A DNA stretch of 64,000 nucleotides from Streptomyces sp. JH14 (GCF_029428675.1 NZ_JAJNEL010000001.1:186001-250000), one strand, 5' to 3'. Shown: positions 7,919-16,112, numbered from the stretch's first letter. Made by a program: numbers and translations. The notes: generated from the letters alone by a model not told the origin.

Positions 7919-7989
7919 CCCCGCCGGCCGAACGGCGGGGGGAAGGGGCGGTGGGCGGCGAGGCGTACTTGCCCGCGGCCCACCGCCCC
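7919..7989 (+). terminator. Two hairpins after the exporter gene
   Basis: CCCCGCCG-GCCGAA-CGGCGGGG (7919-7940) is a perfect 8 bp stem starting 16 bases after the stop at 7903. A second, larger hairpin pairs GGGGCGGTGGGC (7945-7956) with GCCCACCGCCCC (7978-7989). There are no long T runs, as is usual for Streptomyces terminators. Confidence 0.6.
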
Positions 7990-8004
7990 TGTGACACTTC
8001 GGAC

Positions 8005-8316
8005 ATGGGGCGACGAAGCCAGGAAGACCGGGACGCAATGACCGTCGAGATCGGCTTCGCCCTGGTCAGCGGAGCCGTTCTGGCCGCGGCCGCGTTCCTT
8101 GCCATCGGTGCGACCTCCGTGTACCTCGATCTGTCGCGCACGGCAGAGCACGTGGTGTTCACGAGCGGAGCCGTTGTCGCGGCCGTCGTCTTCGTCGCCC
8201 GCCTCGTCGACGTGTTGTGGGGATTCCCCCGTCGGGGCCGTGGCCCGACGGCACGGCTCCGCCGGCAGACTCCGCCTCAGCCGAGCCAGCCGGGTCGCAC
8301 GAGCCCCGACTCATAG
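8005..8316 (+). CDS. Small two-helix membrane protein (DUF6332-like)
   Basis: The protein has 103 residues and begins MGRRSQEDRDAMTVEIGFALV. It has two hydrophobic helices, roughly residues 16-38 and 48-68 (VVFTSGAVVAAVVFVARLVDVLW), and a basic Pro-rich tail. The MGRRxxxxRDAMTVEIG opening matches a Streptomyces family I remember as DUF6332; the assignment is tentative. The ATG at 8005 is preferred over the in-frame start 54 bp upstream because family similarity begins there. Its last ~40 bp overlap the 3' end of the convergent response-regulator gene. Function unknown. Confidence 0.6.
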   Translation: MGRRSQEDRDAMTVEIGFALVSGAVLAAAAFLAIGATSVYLDLSRTAEHVVFTSGAVVAAVVFVARLVDVLWGFPRRGRGPTARLRRQTPPQPSQPGRTSPDS

Positions 8317-8942
8317 GCGAGCACGACGAGTTGGGCCCGGTCGCGGGCTCCGAGTTTCACCATGGTGCGGCTGACATGCGTCTTCGCGGTGAGCGGGCTG
8401 ACGACGAGTCTGCGGGCGATTTCCTCGTTGGAGAGCCCGATGCCGACCAGTGCCATCACTTCCCTCTCCCGTTCGGTGAGTTCGCTCAGCCCGGTCGCAG
8501 CCGCGGGCTCCTTGGAGCGGGCCGCGAACTCCGCGATCAGCCGCCGGGTCACTCCTGGCGAGAGCAGGGCATCGCCGCCCACCACGGCCCGCACCGCCCG
8601 CAGCAGCTCCTCCGGTTCGGTGTCCTTGACCAGAAAGCCGGAGGCGCCGGAACGGATCGCCTCGAAGACGTATTCGTCGAGCTCGAAGGTGGTGAGCATG
8701 ACCACCTTGACGTCGTTCAGCTCCGGGTCCCCGGTGATGGTGCGGGTGGCGGCGAGGCCGTCGAGATGCGGCATCCGGATGTCCATGAGCACGGCGTCCG
8801 GCCGCAGTTCGCGCACCAGGCGTACGGCTTCCTCGCCGTCGGCGGCCTCCCCCGCCACCTCGATGTCCGGCTGGGCGTCCAGCAGGGCGCGGAAGCCGGC
8901 CCGGACCAGAAGCTGGTCATCGGCGAGCAGTACGCGAATCAC
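8277..8942 (-). CDS. Two-component response regulator, NarL/FixJ (LuxR) type
   Basis: The protein has 221 residues. The receiver domain (1-120) has the acidic pair DD near residue 8, the phospho-acceptor Asp in PDAVLMDIRMP (~54) and the conserved Lys in FLVKDTEPEE (~105). The LuxR-type helix-turn-helix is ELTEREREVMALVGIGLSNEEIARRLVVSPLTAKTHVSRTMVKLGARDRAQLVVLAYESG. It overlaps the kinase gene by 4 bp (ATGA), so the pair is translationally coupled. The likely DNA site is the perfect 7-4-7 palindrome at 10390-10407. Confidence 0.95.
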   Translation of the reverse strand: MIRVLLADDQLLVRAGFRALLDAQPDIEVAGEAADGEEAVRLVRELRPDAVLMDIRMPHLDGLAATRTITGDPELNDVKVVMLTTFELDEYVFEAIRSGASGFLVKDTEPEELLRAVRAVVGGDALLSPGVTRRLIAEFAARSKEPAAATGLSELTEREREVMALVGIGLSNEEIARRLVVSPLTAKTHVSRTMVKLGARDRAQLVVLAYESGLVRPGWLG

Positions 8943-10330
8943 GGTGCCTCCTCCGTCGTGTGGTGCACAGTGTCCTCCGTCGCGTGCTGTGCAGTGTCCT
9001 CCGTCGCGTGCTGCGCGGCGCCTTCCGGTGACTCCGGGTGCAGGGGAAGTTCGGCCCGCACCCGGAAGCCGCCGTCGGGCCGGGGGCCCGCCTCGATCGT
9101 GCCGCCCAGTGCGGCGGCCCGCTCCCGCATGCCGGCCAGTCCGTTGCCGCTGCCTCCGGCCTCGCTGCCGGTGGCGGGTCCTTCGTCGTCGATACGGAGC
9201 CGGATGCGGCCGGTGCCGTAACCGATCCGGACGCGTGCGCTGCGCGAGCCCGAATGCCGCACCACATTCGTGAGCGCCTCCTGCACGATCCGGAAGGCGG
9301 CCAGATCCGTACCGGGCGGGACGGCGTTCCGTATACCGTCCGTCTCCACCGTGACGATCAGTCCGGCGCTCGACGCCTGGTCCACCAGTTCGGGCAGCCG
9401 GTCGAGACCGGGGGCCGGGGCCCGGGGGGCGTCACCGGGGGTACGCAGCGTGTCGAGGACCTGCCGGACCTCGCCCAGCGCCTCCTTGCTGGCGGCCTTG
9501 ATGGTGGTGAGGGCCGTGCGCGCCTGCTCGGGGTCGGTGTCGAGGAGCGCGAGTCCGACGCCCGCCTGGACATTGATGACGGAGATGCTGTGGGCGAGCA
9601 CGTCATGGAGCTCCCGGGCCATCCGCAGCCGTTCCTCGTCGGCCCGCCGCTTCTCCGCGGCCTCCCGTTCGGCACGCTGCGCGGCCCACTGTTCGCGGCG
9701 CACCCGCACGAACTCCGCTGCCGCGACGATCGCCACCACCCAGGCGGCGACGCCCAGTTCCTGCCCCCAGGGCGCGGCGGAGTCGCCGCTCGGCGGCAAC
9801 CAGGGATAGAGCCAGTGCGCCACCAGCAGATGGCCCACCCACAGCATGCCCACTGCCGCCCAGGCGGCCCTCCGGTGCCCCGCGACGACGGCACTGAAGC
9901 AGCCGACTGCGACGGCCAGGAAGACCGGGCCGTACGCATAGCCGGCCCCGAGATAAACCGTGGCCGCGGCCGAGGAGACGAACACCGCCAGAACGGGCCG
10001 GCGGTGGCGCAGCAGCAGCACGGCCACGGCGATGAAGAGCAGGATCCGGGCGAAGAGGTCCAGCGGAGCACGCTCGTCGAGCTGCCCACGCGCCGCGACG
10101 GACGATCCGATCATGACGAATGCGCCCAGCAGAAGGGTGGACGGCCACGGCAGTCGGGCGGCCGACCGCGCGCGCATGCCCATCAGCCTGCCCAGTGGTC
10201 CGCCGTGCTCGAACGGCCCGCCTGGCTCCCAGGGACCGCCGGGACCCGCGTGCGCCCAGGGCCGCCGCGGCGATGGTCCGCCCTGCTCCCGGGAGGGACC
10301 GCCGCTTCCGTGTGAGCGCTGCTCTTCCAT
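8939..10330 (-). CDS. Two-component sensor histidine kinase, HisKA_3 type
   Basis: The kinase has 463 residues. A Gly/Pro-rich N-terminus (repeated GGP blocks, residues ~8-45) precedes five or six membrane helices (~55-205). The dimerisation/phospho-acceptor box is RMARELHDVLAHSISVINVQAG, with His in LHDVLAHS. The ATPase domain has FRIVQEALTNVVRHSG (N box), IDDEGP and GNGLAGMRERAAALGG (G box). There is no periplasmic sensor domain, so the signal is probably sensed in the membrane, as in LiaS/DesK-like kinases. The C-terminus has an odd run of three eight-residue repeats (QHATEDTA-like) not needed for catalysis. Confidence 0.95.
   Translation of the reverse strand: MEEQRSHGSGGPSREQGGPSPRRPWAHAGPGGPWEPGGPFEHGGPLGRLMGMRARSAARLPWPSTLLLGAFVMIGSSVAARGQLDERAPLDLFARILLFIAVAVLLLRHRRPVLAVFVSSAAATVYLGAGYAYGPVFLAVAVGCFSAVVAGHRRAAWAAVGMLWVGHLLVAHWLYPWLPPSGDSAAPWGQELGVAAWVVAIVAAAEFVRVRREQWAAQRAEREAAEKRRADEERLRMARELHDVLAHSISVINVQAGVGLALLDTDPEQARTALTTIKAASKEALGEVRQVLDTLRTPGDAPRAPAPGLDRLPELVDQASSAGLIVTVETDGIRNAVPPGTDLAAFRIVQEALTNVVRHSGSRSARVRIGYGTGRIRLRIDDEGPATGSEAGGSGNGLAGMRERAAALGGTIEAGPRPDGGFRVRAELPLHPESPEGAAQHATEDTAQHATEDTVHHTTEEAP
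8945..9016 (-). repeat. Three 24 bp tandem repeats at the end of the kinase gene
   Basis: A 24 bp unit (core GTGTCCTCCGTCGCGTGCTG on the plus strand) is present about three times and encodes QHATEDTA, QHATEDTV and HHTTEEAP. It lies just upstream of the kinase-regulator overlap. Two copies are almost identical, which points to recent slippage. Confidence 0.8.
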
Positions 10331-10389
10331 ACCGGCAACGCTAGACCGCGGGCCCCGGCGGCGGCGTCAGCCGGGCGAGGTGATCACGC

Positions 10390-10407
10390 GTACTCCCGGC
10401 GGAGTAC
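10390..10407. promoter_or_regulatory. Perfect GTACTCC-N4-GGAGTAC palindrome before the kinase gene
   Basis: GTACTCC-CGGC-GGAGTAC is a perfect 7-4-7 inverted repeat 60 bp upstream of the kinase start at 10330. Position and symmetry fit an autoregulatory site of the LuxR-type response regulator. A one-mismatch version stands upstream of the ABC operon at 1353-1370. Confidence 0.6.
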
Positions 10408-10428
10408 CCGGCCGCCGCAGGCGGCCGG
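10408..10428 (-). terminator. Hairpin after the TetR gene
   Basis: CCGGCCGCC-GCA-GGCGGCCGG is a perfect 9 bp stem with a 3-base loop. It lies 19 bp past the TetR stop at 10447 and directly abuts the kinase operator, so it also insulates the two-component operon. Confidence 0.6.
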
Positions 10429-10446
10429 CCTGCGCGTACGGCCGGC

Positions 10447-11190
10447 TCAGGCGCCGGTGCCGGTGCCGGCCGTGCGCGCGGGTCGGCCGCCGAGGAGACC
10501 GACGTGCCGCGCCAGATCGCCGACCGCCTGCCGGAAGAAGTCCTCCCGGGCCTCGACGATCCGGTGGAACTGTCCGAAGACCTCGAAGGAGATCAGCCCG
10601 AAGAGCTGCGACCACGCGGCCACCAGGGGAACCACGGCCGCCGGAGGGAGGTCCGGGGCGAAGTCGGCGGCCATCCGCTCGCCCTCGGGGCGCAGTTCGG
10701 CGATGAGCTGCGGCAGGGCGAGACCGTCCGTACGGTGGGCATCGCCGACGATCGCGATGAGGACCAGGCCGACGCGGGAGGCGGGGCCGATCGTCGCCTC
10801 GGGTGCGCTGTAACCGGGCACCGGTGAACCGTAGATCAGGGCGTACTCATGGGGGTGGGCCAGGGCCCAGTCGCGGACGGCACAGGCGACCGCGGTCCAG
10901 CGCGCGAGATGCGGAGCGGGTCCGGGCGGGCCGGCGCACGCGGTGCGGTCGGCGGCCTCGGCGGCCTCGCCCACGGCGTCGTAGGCATCCACGATCAAGG
11001 CGGTGAGCAGCTCGTCACGGCTCGGGAAGTAGCGGTAGAGCGCGGACGAGACCATGCCCAGCTCACGGGCGACGGCGCGCAGCGAAAGTCTCGCGGCGCC
11101 ATCGGCTGCGAGCTGTTTTCTCGCCTCGTCCTTGATCGCGGCGGTGACTTCGACACGGGCCCGTTCCCTGGCTCCTCGGATGGCGCTCAT
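10447..11190 (-). CDS. TetR/AcrR family regulator (TetR_C_33-like)
   Basis: This 247-residue regulator begins MSAIRGARERARVEVTAAIKDEARKQL. The helix-turn-helix is LSLRAVARELGMVSSALYRYFPSRDELLTALI. The C-terminal ligand domain includes RDWALAHPHEYALIYGSPVPGYSAP and WSQLFGLISFEVFGQF, patterns seen in a large actinobacterial TetR subgroup. The start is ATG 11190; the in-frame extension upstream overlaps the operator region. It is divergent from the nitroreductase-like gene, and two copies of the palindrome GAGCA-G-TGCTC lie between them. Confidence 0.92.
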   Translation of the reverse strand: MSAIRGARERARVEVTAAIKDEARKQLAADGAARLSLRAVARELGMVSSALYRYFPSRDELLTALIVDAYDAVGEAAEAADRTACAGPPGPAPHLARWTAVACAVRDWALAHPHEYALIYGSPVPGYSAPEATIGPASRVGLVLIAIVGDAHRTDGLALPQLIAELRPEGERMAADFAPDLPPAAVVPLVAAWSQLFGLISFEVFGQFHRIVEAREDFFRQAVGDLARHVGLLGGRPARTAGTGTGA

Positions 11191-11233
11191 GGTCTTCAGT
11201 CTGCCACGAACTCGGAGCACCGACCAATAACGA

Positions 11234-11297
11234 GAGCAGTGCTCTTGCTTTTGAGCACCACACACGTGCACACTGATCTCAAGCGAGAGCAGTGCTC
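11234..11297. promoter_or_regulatory. Paired TetR operators (two GAGCAGTGCTC sites)
   Basis: The 11 bp inverted repeat GAGCA-G-TGCTC occurs at 11234-11244 and again at 11287-11297; both are preceded by CGA. A third half-site TTGAGCAC lies between them (11250-11258). Duplicated identical sites between divergent genes fit control of both genes by the TetR product. The second site is 22 bp before the ATG at 11320. Confidence 0.65.
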
Positions 11298-11319
11298 ACA
11301 CTTTCCAAAGGGGAGTCCC

Positions 11320-11769
11320 ATGTCCGTGCACGTTCAGAAGCCCGGCTGGTTCACGGTCAACGTCATGAACCGCACCGTCGCCTGGATCACCCGGCGCGGC
11401 ATCAGCGTCTGGGGCTCCCGGGTCCTGGCGGTCCGCGGCCGCAAGAGCGGCGAGTGGCGCCGCACCCCGGTGAACCTCCTGACCGTGGACGGGCAGCAGT
11501 ACCTCGTCGCTCCCCGTGGCCATGTCCAGTGGACTCACAACATGCGCGCCGCCGGCGGTGGCGAGCTCCACCTCGGCAAGAAGGTCGACGCCTTCACCGC
11601 CGCAGAAGTTCCCGACGACGAGAAGCCCGACCTGCTTCGCGCCTACCTCAAGCGCTGGAAGGCGGAGGTCGGCGTCTTCTTCGGAGGCGTCGGCCCGGAC
11701 TCGTCCGCCGAGGAACTGCGCCGCATCGCCCCCGACCACCCGGTCTTCCGCATCACGCTCAAGGCCTGA
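11320..11769 (+). CDS. Nitroreductase/quinone reductase family protein (deazaflavin-dependent, Ddn-like)
   Basis: This 149-residue split beta-barrel protein belongs to the F420-dependent Ddn family. Typical signatures are SRVLAVRGRKSGEWRRTPVNLLTVDGQQYLVAPRGHVQWTHNMRAAGGGELHLGKK, namely the GRKSGxxRxTPV loop and the WxxNxRAAG block that line the F420 site. The C-terminus ends AEELRRIAPDHPVFRITL, also usual. It probably reduces quinones or similar electrophiles with F420H2. The start is ATG 11320 with AAAGGGGAG as ribosome site. Control by the divergent TetR is inferred from the duplicated operators. Confidence 0.88.
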   Translation: MSVHVQKPGWFTVNVMNRTVAWITRRGISVWGSRVLAVRGRKSGEWRRTPVNLLTVDGQQYLVAPRGHVQWTHNMRAAGGGELHLGKKVDAFTAAEVPDDEKPDLLRAYLKRWKAEVGVFFGGVGPDSSAEELRRIAPDHPVFRITLKA

Positions 11770-11920
11770 CGGACCGGTACACCCGCACCCGGCCGTCAGT
11801 ACCCGCAGGACCACGGGTCCAGCAACCGACGGCCCGGCCATCCGGCCCGGCCCCGTCCGGCCCTTCGGTCCCGCTCGCCGTCCGCCGACGCTGGCCCGGT
11901 GTCCGGTGTCCGGTGTCCGC

Positions 11921-13135
11921 CTATCGGTCCATCGCCGACAGGGCCCGCTGCGCCAGCGGATGCGTACGGACCAGCTCGGCCAGCGACGTCGTCCCCCGGG
12001 TGATCCCGGCGAACGCCGTCCAGGCCGGGCGGAATCCGGTCAGCACCGCGTGCAGAAGGCCCGGGCGGCGTTCGAACAGCTTCAGCATGCGCCGCCCGAC
12101 GCCCATCTCCACGCCCAGACCCGCCTTGATGGCGAAGGCGTAGTTGAGCGCCTGGCGGCGGGCGTCCACCGCGTCGTGCGACTCCGCGACACGGACCGCC
12201 CACTCACCGGCGAGCCGACCGGAGCGCAGTGCGAACGAGATGCCCTCGCGGGTCCACGGCTCCAGCAGGCCCGCGGCGTCGCCACAGACGAGCACCCGCC
12301 CTCGCGAGAGCGGCGAATCGTCGCTGCGGCAGCGCGTGAGGTGACCGGAGGAGATCGTCGGCTCGAATCCGGCGAGTCCGAGCCTGGCGATGAAGTCCTC
12401 GAGATACCGCTTGGTCCCTGCGCCGTCACCGCGTGCCGAGATCACACCGACGGTCAGCGTGTCGCCCTTCGGGAACACCCAGCCGTAACTGCCGGGCAGC
12501 GGGCCCCAGTCGATCAGCACCCGGCCCGCCCAGTCCTCCGCAACCGTGGCCGGCACCGGGATCTCCGACTCCAGGCCGAGGTCCACCTGGTCGAGCTTCA
12601 CACCGACATGGGCGCCTATCCGCCCGGCACTGCCGTCGGCGCCGACGACCGCACGGGCAAGGACGACCTCACCGCCGGACAGCACCACGGCGACCGTGCG
12701 CCGGTCAGGGACCGCGGCGCCGTGCTGCTCGACCCGCGTCACCGTCACTCCGGTGCGCAGTTCGGCGCCCGCCTTCTGCGCCTGCTCCACCAGGCCCGCG
12801 TCGAACTCGGGCCGGTTGATGAGCCCGAAGAGCATCCGCTTGGACCGGCGGGTCCGCGCCAGCCGTCCGTTGAGCGAGAACGTCACCGCGTGGATCCGGT
12901 CCTGCAACGGCAGTTCGAACCCGGGTGGCAGCGCATCACGGGAGTACCCGATGATGCCGCCGCCGCAGGTCTTGTACCGGGGCAGTTCCGCCTTTTCCAG
13001 CAGCAGTACCCGTCGGCCGGCGACTGCGGCCGCGTATGCCGCGGAGGCTCCGGCCGGCCCGGCGCCGACTACGACGACATCCCACACGGACGACTCTTCC
13101 AGCTCACGTCCGGCGTCTGCGTTCTCGCTGCTCAC
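11921..13135 (-). CDS. Geranylgeranyl reductase family FAD-dependent protein
   Basis: The protein has 404 residues. The N-terminal FAD-binding Rossmann motif is VWDVVVVGAGPAGASAAYAAAVAGRRVLLLEKAELPRYKTCGGG, and the PRYKxCGGG signature is specific to geranylgeranyl reductases and related digeranylgeranyl reductases. A second motif (VLVCGDAAGLLEPWTREGISFALRSGRLAG) binds the FAD ribityl chain. Family members saturate isoprenoid chains, for example of menaquinone or membrane lipids; the substrate here is unknown. The GTG at 13135 (MSSENADAGRELEESS) is chosen over the longer frame because the extension has no family similarity. Several CGGTGTC repeats follow the stop. Confidence 0.9.
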   Translation of the reverse strand: MSSENADAGRELEESSVWDVVVVGAGPAGASAAYAAAVAGRRVLLLEKAELPRYKTCGGGIIGYSRDALPPGFELPLQDRIHAVTFSLNGRLARTRRSKRMLFGLINRPEFDAGLVEQAQKAGAELRTGVTVTRVEQHGAAVPDRRTVAVVLSGGEVVLARAVVGADGSAGRIGAHVGVKLDQVDLGLESEIPVPATVAEDWAGRVLIDWGPLPGSYGWVFPKGDTLTVGVISARGDGAGTKRYLEDFIARLGLAGFEPTISSGHLTRCRSDDSPLSRGRVLVCGDAAGLLEPWTREGISFALRSGRLAGEWAVRVAESHDAVDARRQALNYAFAIKAGLGVEMGVGRRMLKLFERRPGLLHAVLTGFRPAWTAFAGITRGTTSLAELVRTHPLAQRALSAMDR

Positions 13136-13318
13136 GATGTGCTTCTGCTCCCGATCCCGACCAGTGGCCCACACTGCTCACGGCATCCTACGGCGCGTTG
13201 CGGCCGCGCCTCGCTGTGGGAGGATCGACCACGCCTTCGCCATACACGCAACGCCGCATCCACGGCGTGCGTGAGACGGATCCGTACACATAACGTCGCA
13301 CCCACGAGGAGCGTGCCC

Positions 13319-14683
13319 ATGACCGCCCATCCGATTTCCGAGACCGTCGCCTCGCTGATGCCCCGTGCCCAGGCGGAGCTGGCCGAGCTGGTGGCCTTCC
13401 AGTCGGTGGCGGATCCCGCGCAGTTCCCGAAGAGCGAATGCGAGGCGGCCGCCAACTGGGTCGCCGACGCACTGCGCGCCGAGGACTTCCAGGACGTCGC
13501 CCTGCTCGACACCCCCGACGGCACGCAGTCGGTCTACGGTTTCCTGCCCGGCCCGGCCGGCGCCCCGACGGTGCTGCTGTACGCGCACTACGACGTGCAG
13601 CCGCCGCTCGACGAGTCCGCCTGGCTCTCCCCTCCGTTCGAGCTGACGGAGCGTGACGGCCGGTGGTTCGGCCGCGGCGCGGCGGACTGCAAGGGCGGCT
13701 TCATCATGCACCTCCTCGCCCTGCGCGCGCTGAAGGCGAACGGCGGCGTCCCGGTCTCCGTCAAGGTGATCGCCGAGGGTTCGGAGGAGCAGGGCACCGG
13801 CGGTCTGGAGCGGTACGCGGAGGCGCACCCCGAACTGCTGGCCGCCGACACCATCGTCATCGGCGACACAGGCAATTTCCGCGTCGGCCTGCCGACGGTC
13901 ACCGCGACGCTGCGCGGGATGACGATGCTCCGGGTCACGCTCGACACCCTCGAAGGCAACCTGCACTCCGGGCAGTTCGGCGGCGCCGCACCCGACGCGC
14001 TGGCCGCGATGATCCAGTTGCTCGCGTCGCTGCGCGCCGAGGACGGCACCACGACCGTCGACGGGCTCACCACGGATGCCGAGTGGGACGGGCTGCAGTA
14101 CCCGGAGAACGATTTCCGCAAGGACGCGAAGGTCCTCGACGGTGTGGAGCTCATCGGCACGGGCACGGTCGCCGACCGCATCTGGGCCCGGCCCGCCGTC
14201 ACCGTCATCGGCATCGACTGCCCGCCGGTGGTCGGCGCGACACCGTCGCTGCAGGCGACCGCACGGGCGCAGATCAGCCTGCGGGTGCCGCCGGGACAGG
14301 ACGCCGCCGAGGCGACGAAGCTGCTCACCGCCCATCTGAAGGCGCATGCCCCGTGGGGCGCGCGGGTGGCCGTCCAGCAGGTGGGCCAGGGCCAGGCGTT
14401 CCGCGCGGACACCTCCAGCCCGGCGTACACGTCGATGGCTCAGGCGATGGAAGCCGCCTACCCCGGCGAGAAGATGCAGTCGTCCGGCATGGGCGGCTCG
14501 ATCCCGCTCTGCAACACCCTCGCGGCGCTCTACCCGGAGGCGGAGATCCTGCTGATCGGGCTGAGCGAGCCGGAGGCCCAGATCCACGCGGTGAACGAGA
14601 GCGTGTCGCCCGAGGAACTGGAGCGGCTGTCGGTCGCCGAGGCGCTGTTCCTGCAGAACTACGCGGAGTCCAAGCGGGCCTGA
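13319..14683 (+). CDS. M20/M25/M40 family dipeptidase
   Basis: The enzyme has 454 residues. Metal-site motifs are LYAHYDVQPP (first His and the following Asp), GRGAADCKGG (bridging Asp) and AEGSEEQGTGG (catalytic Glu and metal Glu). The lid domain lies between residues ~205 and 325 (TLRGMTMLRVTLDTLEGNLHSGQFGGAAPDAL, with the conserved His). It resembles cytosolic dipeptidases of the CNDP/PepV type rather than exported carboxypeptidases; no signal peptide is visible. The ATG at 13319 follows CGAGGAGCGTGCCC, with GAGGAG as ribosome site. It is transcribed alone. Confidence 0.92.
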   Translation: MTAHPISETVASLMPRAQAELAELVAFQSVADPAQFPKSECEAAANWVADALRAEDFQDVALLDTPDGTQSVYGFLPGPAGAPTVLLYAHYDVQPPLDESAWLSPPFELTERDGRWFGRGAADCKGGFIMHLLALRALKANGGVPVSVKVIAEGSEEQGTGGLERYAEAHPELLAADTIVIGDTGNFRVGLPTVTATLRGMTMLRVTLDTLEGNLHSGQFGGAAPDALAAMIQLLASLRAEDGTTTVDGLTTDAEWDGLQYPENDFRKDAKVLDGVELIGTGTVADRIWARPAVTVIGIDCPPVVGATPSLQATARAQISLRVPPGQDAAEATKLLTAHLKAHAPWGARVAVQQVGQGQAFRADTSSPAYTSMAQAMEAAYPGEKMQSSGMGGSIPLCNTLAALYPEAEILLIGLSEPEAQIHAVNESVSPEELERLSVAEALFLQNYAESKRA

Positions 14684-14742
14684 TCCCACGTTGCCCGCTC
14701 CGGGGCCGGGGTTCGCGCTGAGCGGAGTTCGCCCGGAGCGAG

Positions 14743-14790
14743 GATCCGTGCGGCGGACGCCCGTGGTTGCACACGTTCGCCGCACGGATC
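14743..14790. terminator. Large hairpin between convergent genes
   Basis: GATCCGTGCGGCG (14743-14755) pairs perfectly with CGCCGCACGGATC (14778-14790) around a 22-base loop. It lies between the end of the M20 gene and the end of the convergent kinase-NUDIX gene, so it may serve both. Confidence 0.55.
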
Positions 14791-14874
14791 TCGTAGAGAT
14801 GCTCCACCCACTGCACATGTCCCGCTTCCGCGTCGGCCAGGCGTACCGTCGACGCGGCGGCGGGGGGTCGGGCG

Positions 14875-15912
14875 TCAGCCGACCGGGATTCCGGCTTCCA
14901 GGTTGAGCACGGTCGACCGCTCGCGGGCCCGCAGCGCCCAGCGGAGCCGCTCGTACCGGACGGGCGGAAGCATCGTGGCGGCCTCAGCCTCGGTGACGAA
15001 GCGCCAGCCGCGCAGTTCGGATCCCGGCAGCAGCAGCCGTTCCGCGTCGTCGCGGCGCAGCAGACCGCCGTCGAAAAGCAGCCGCAGACCGCCGTATCCG
15101 GGCGGGTTCGGCGGCTCCCAGTCGACGACGAGGAGTTTCGGGATCCGGTCGAGGTGTATGCCGATCTCCTCGGCCACTTCCCGGATCCCGGCCTGCGCCG
15201 GCGCCTCACCGGTCTCCACCACTCCCCCGGGGAACTCCCAGCCGGGCTTGTACGTGGGGTCGACGAGCAGGACCCGGTCGTGCTCGTCGAAGAGCAGAAC
15301 CCCGGCGGCGAGGGTCTCGGCGACCGGTTCGGGCGTCTGCACGATCTCGCACGCGCCGGCCGCTCCGGTGCGCACGGCCTCGGCAATGCGCTCGGCCGTC
15401 TCCTGCGGGGTCAGTGTGCTGGTGTCGATGGTGTGGGCGTCCGCGGTGATCCAGTCGAGAGCCGTCCGGTAGGGCTCGATGTGTTCGTAGGCCCACTGCC
15501 GTACACGGGCACTCGCTTCCGGGTCGTCCGGCACCTCCTCACGACCCGCTATCCGCTGCCGCAGGATCGTTTCCTCAGGTGAGAGCAGGACATGACGCAC
15601 CGGTATGCGCCGGGAGGCGAGCCCCCCGAATATCTCGTCGCGGTACTCCTGGCGCAGCAGCGTCATGGGCACCACGAGCACCCCGGGCAGCTCCGCGAGC
15701 AGAGCGGCCGCGGTGTCCACCACCATCCGCCGCCAGATCGGAAGGTCCTGGTAGTCGGTCACCTCGGCCAGTCTCTTCTGCGGCAGTAGGCGCCGCAGCG
15801 CCCCGCCGGTCAGTTCGGGGTCGTAGAAGGTACTGTTCGGGATCAGATCGATCAGTTCGCGCGCGGCGCTCGTCTTGCCCACGCTGAACGCACCGTTGAT
15901 CCAGACGATCAC
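14875..15912 (-). CDS. P-loop kinase-like/NUDIX fusion protein
   Basis: The protein has 345 residues in two clear domains. Residues 1-175 are a P-loop NTPase of the nucleotide-kinase/AAA_33 type: Walker A INGAFSVGKTSAARELI, then REEVPDD and HTIDTSTLTPQETAERI, as in small phosphotransferases. Residues ~190-345 are a NUDIX hydrolase with the box GGVVETGEAPAQAGIREVAEEIGI (GX5EX7REUXEEXGU complete). The fusion suggests phosphorylation or removal of a nucleotide-like substrate in one chain, but no substrate is shown. The GTG at 15912 follows GAGGGGGAACC, with GAGGGGG as ribosome site. Longer in-frame extension is non-coding in character. Confidence 0.88.
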   Translation of the reverse strand: MIVWINGAFSVGKTSAARELIDLIPNSTFYDPELTGGALRRLLPQKRLAEVTDYQDLPIWRRMVVDTAAALLAELPGVLVVPMTLLRQEYRDEIFGGLASRRIPVRHVLLSPEETILRQRIAGREEVPDDPEASARVRQWAYEHIEPYRTALDWITADAHTIDTSTLTPQETAERIAEAVRTGAAGACEIVQTPEPVAETLAAGVLLFDEHDRVLLVDPTYKPGWEFPGGVVETGEAPAQAGIREVAEEIGIHLDRIPKLLVVDWEPPNPPGYGGLRLLFDGGLLRRDDAERLLLPGSELRGWRFVTEAEAATMLPPVRYERLRWALRARERSTVLNLEAGIPVG

Positions 15913-16112
15913 GGTTCCCCCTCTTCCGTAGCCCCCTGTGGCTTGCCCGTAACACCCTGCCGCGAAAACCCGGCTGTGGCGATCCTGTTGCACGAACGGA
16001 ACCGCCGGAGGCCCTCGGTGGGCGTCCCACTCTGTACGAGTCCATGCCTCCGCCCGGCCGTAACGGCGGCGGCGGGAGGTCGTTGGAGCCGTCGAGGGCA
16101 AGGGGGTACATC

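Noticed and set aside
11770..11920. CGGTGTC repeats and GC-rich tract between the Ddn-like and GGR genes as a regulatory array
   Set aside because: Only three 7 bp copies (CGGTGTCCGGTGTCCGGTGT), at the 3' ends of convergent genes; more likely chance slippage in non-coding DNA.
14691..14874. Minus-strand frame with TVRLADAEAGHVQWVEHLYEIRAANV between the M20 and NUDIX genes
   Set aside because: It looked coding for a moment, but it spans a perfect 13 bp hairpin, lacks a start and is not extended on either side; a terminator explains it better.
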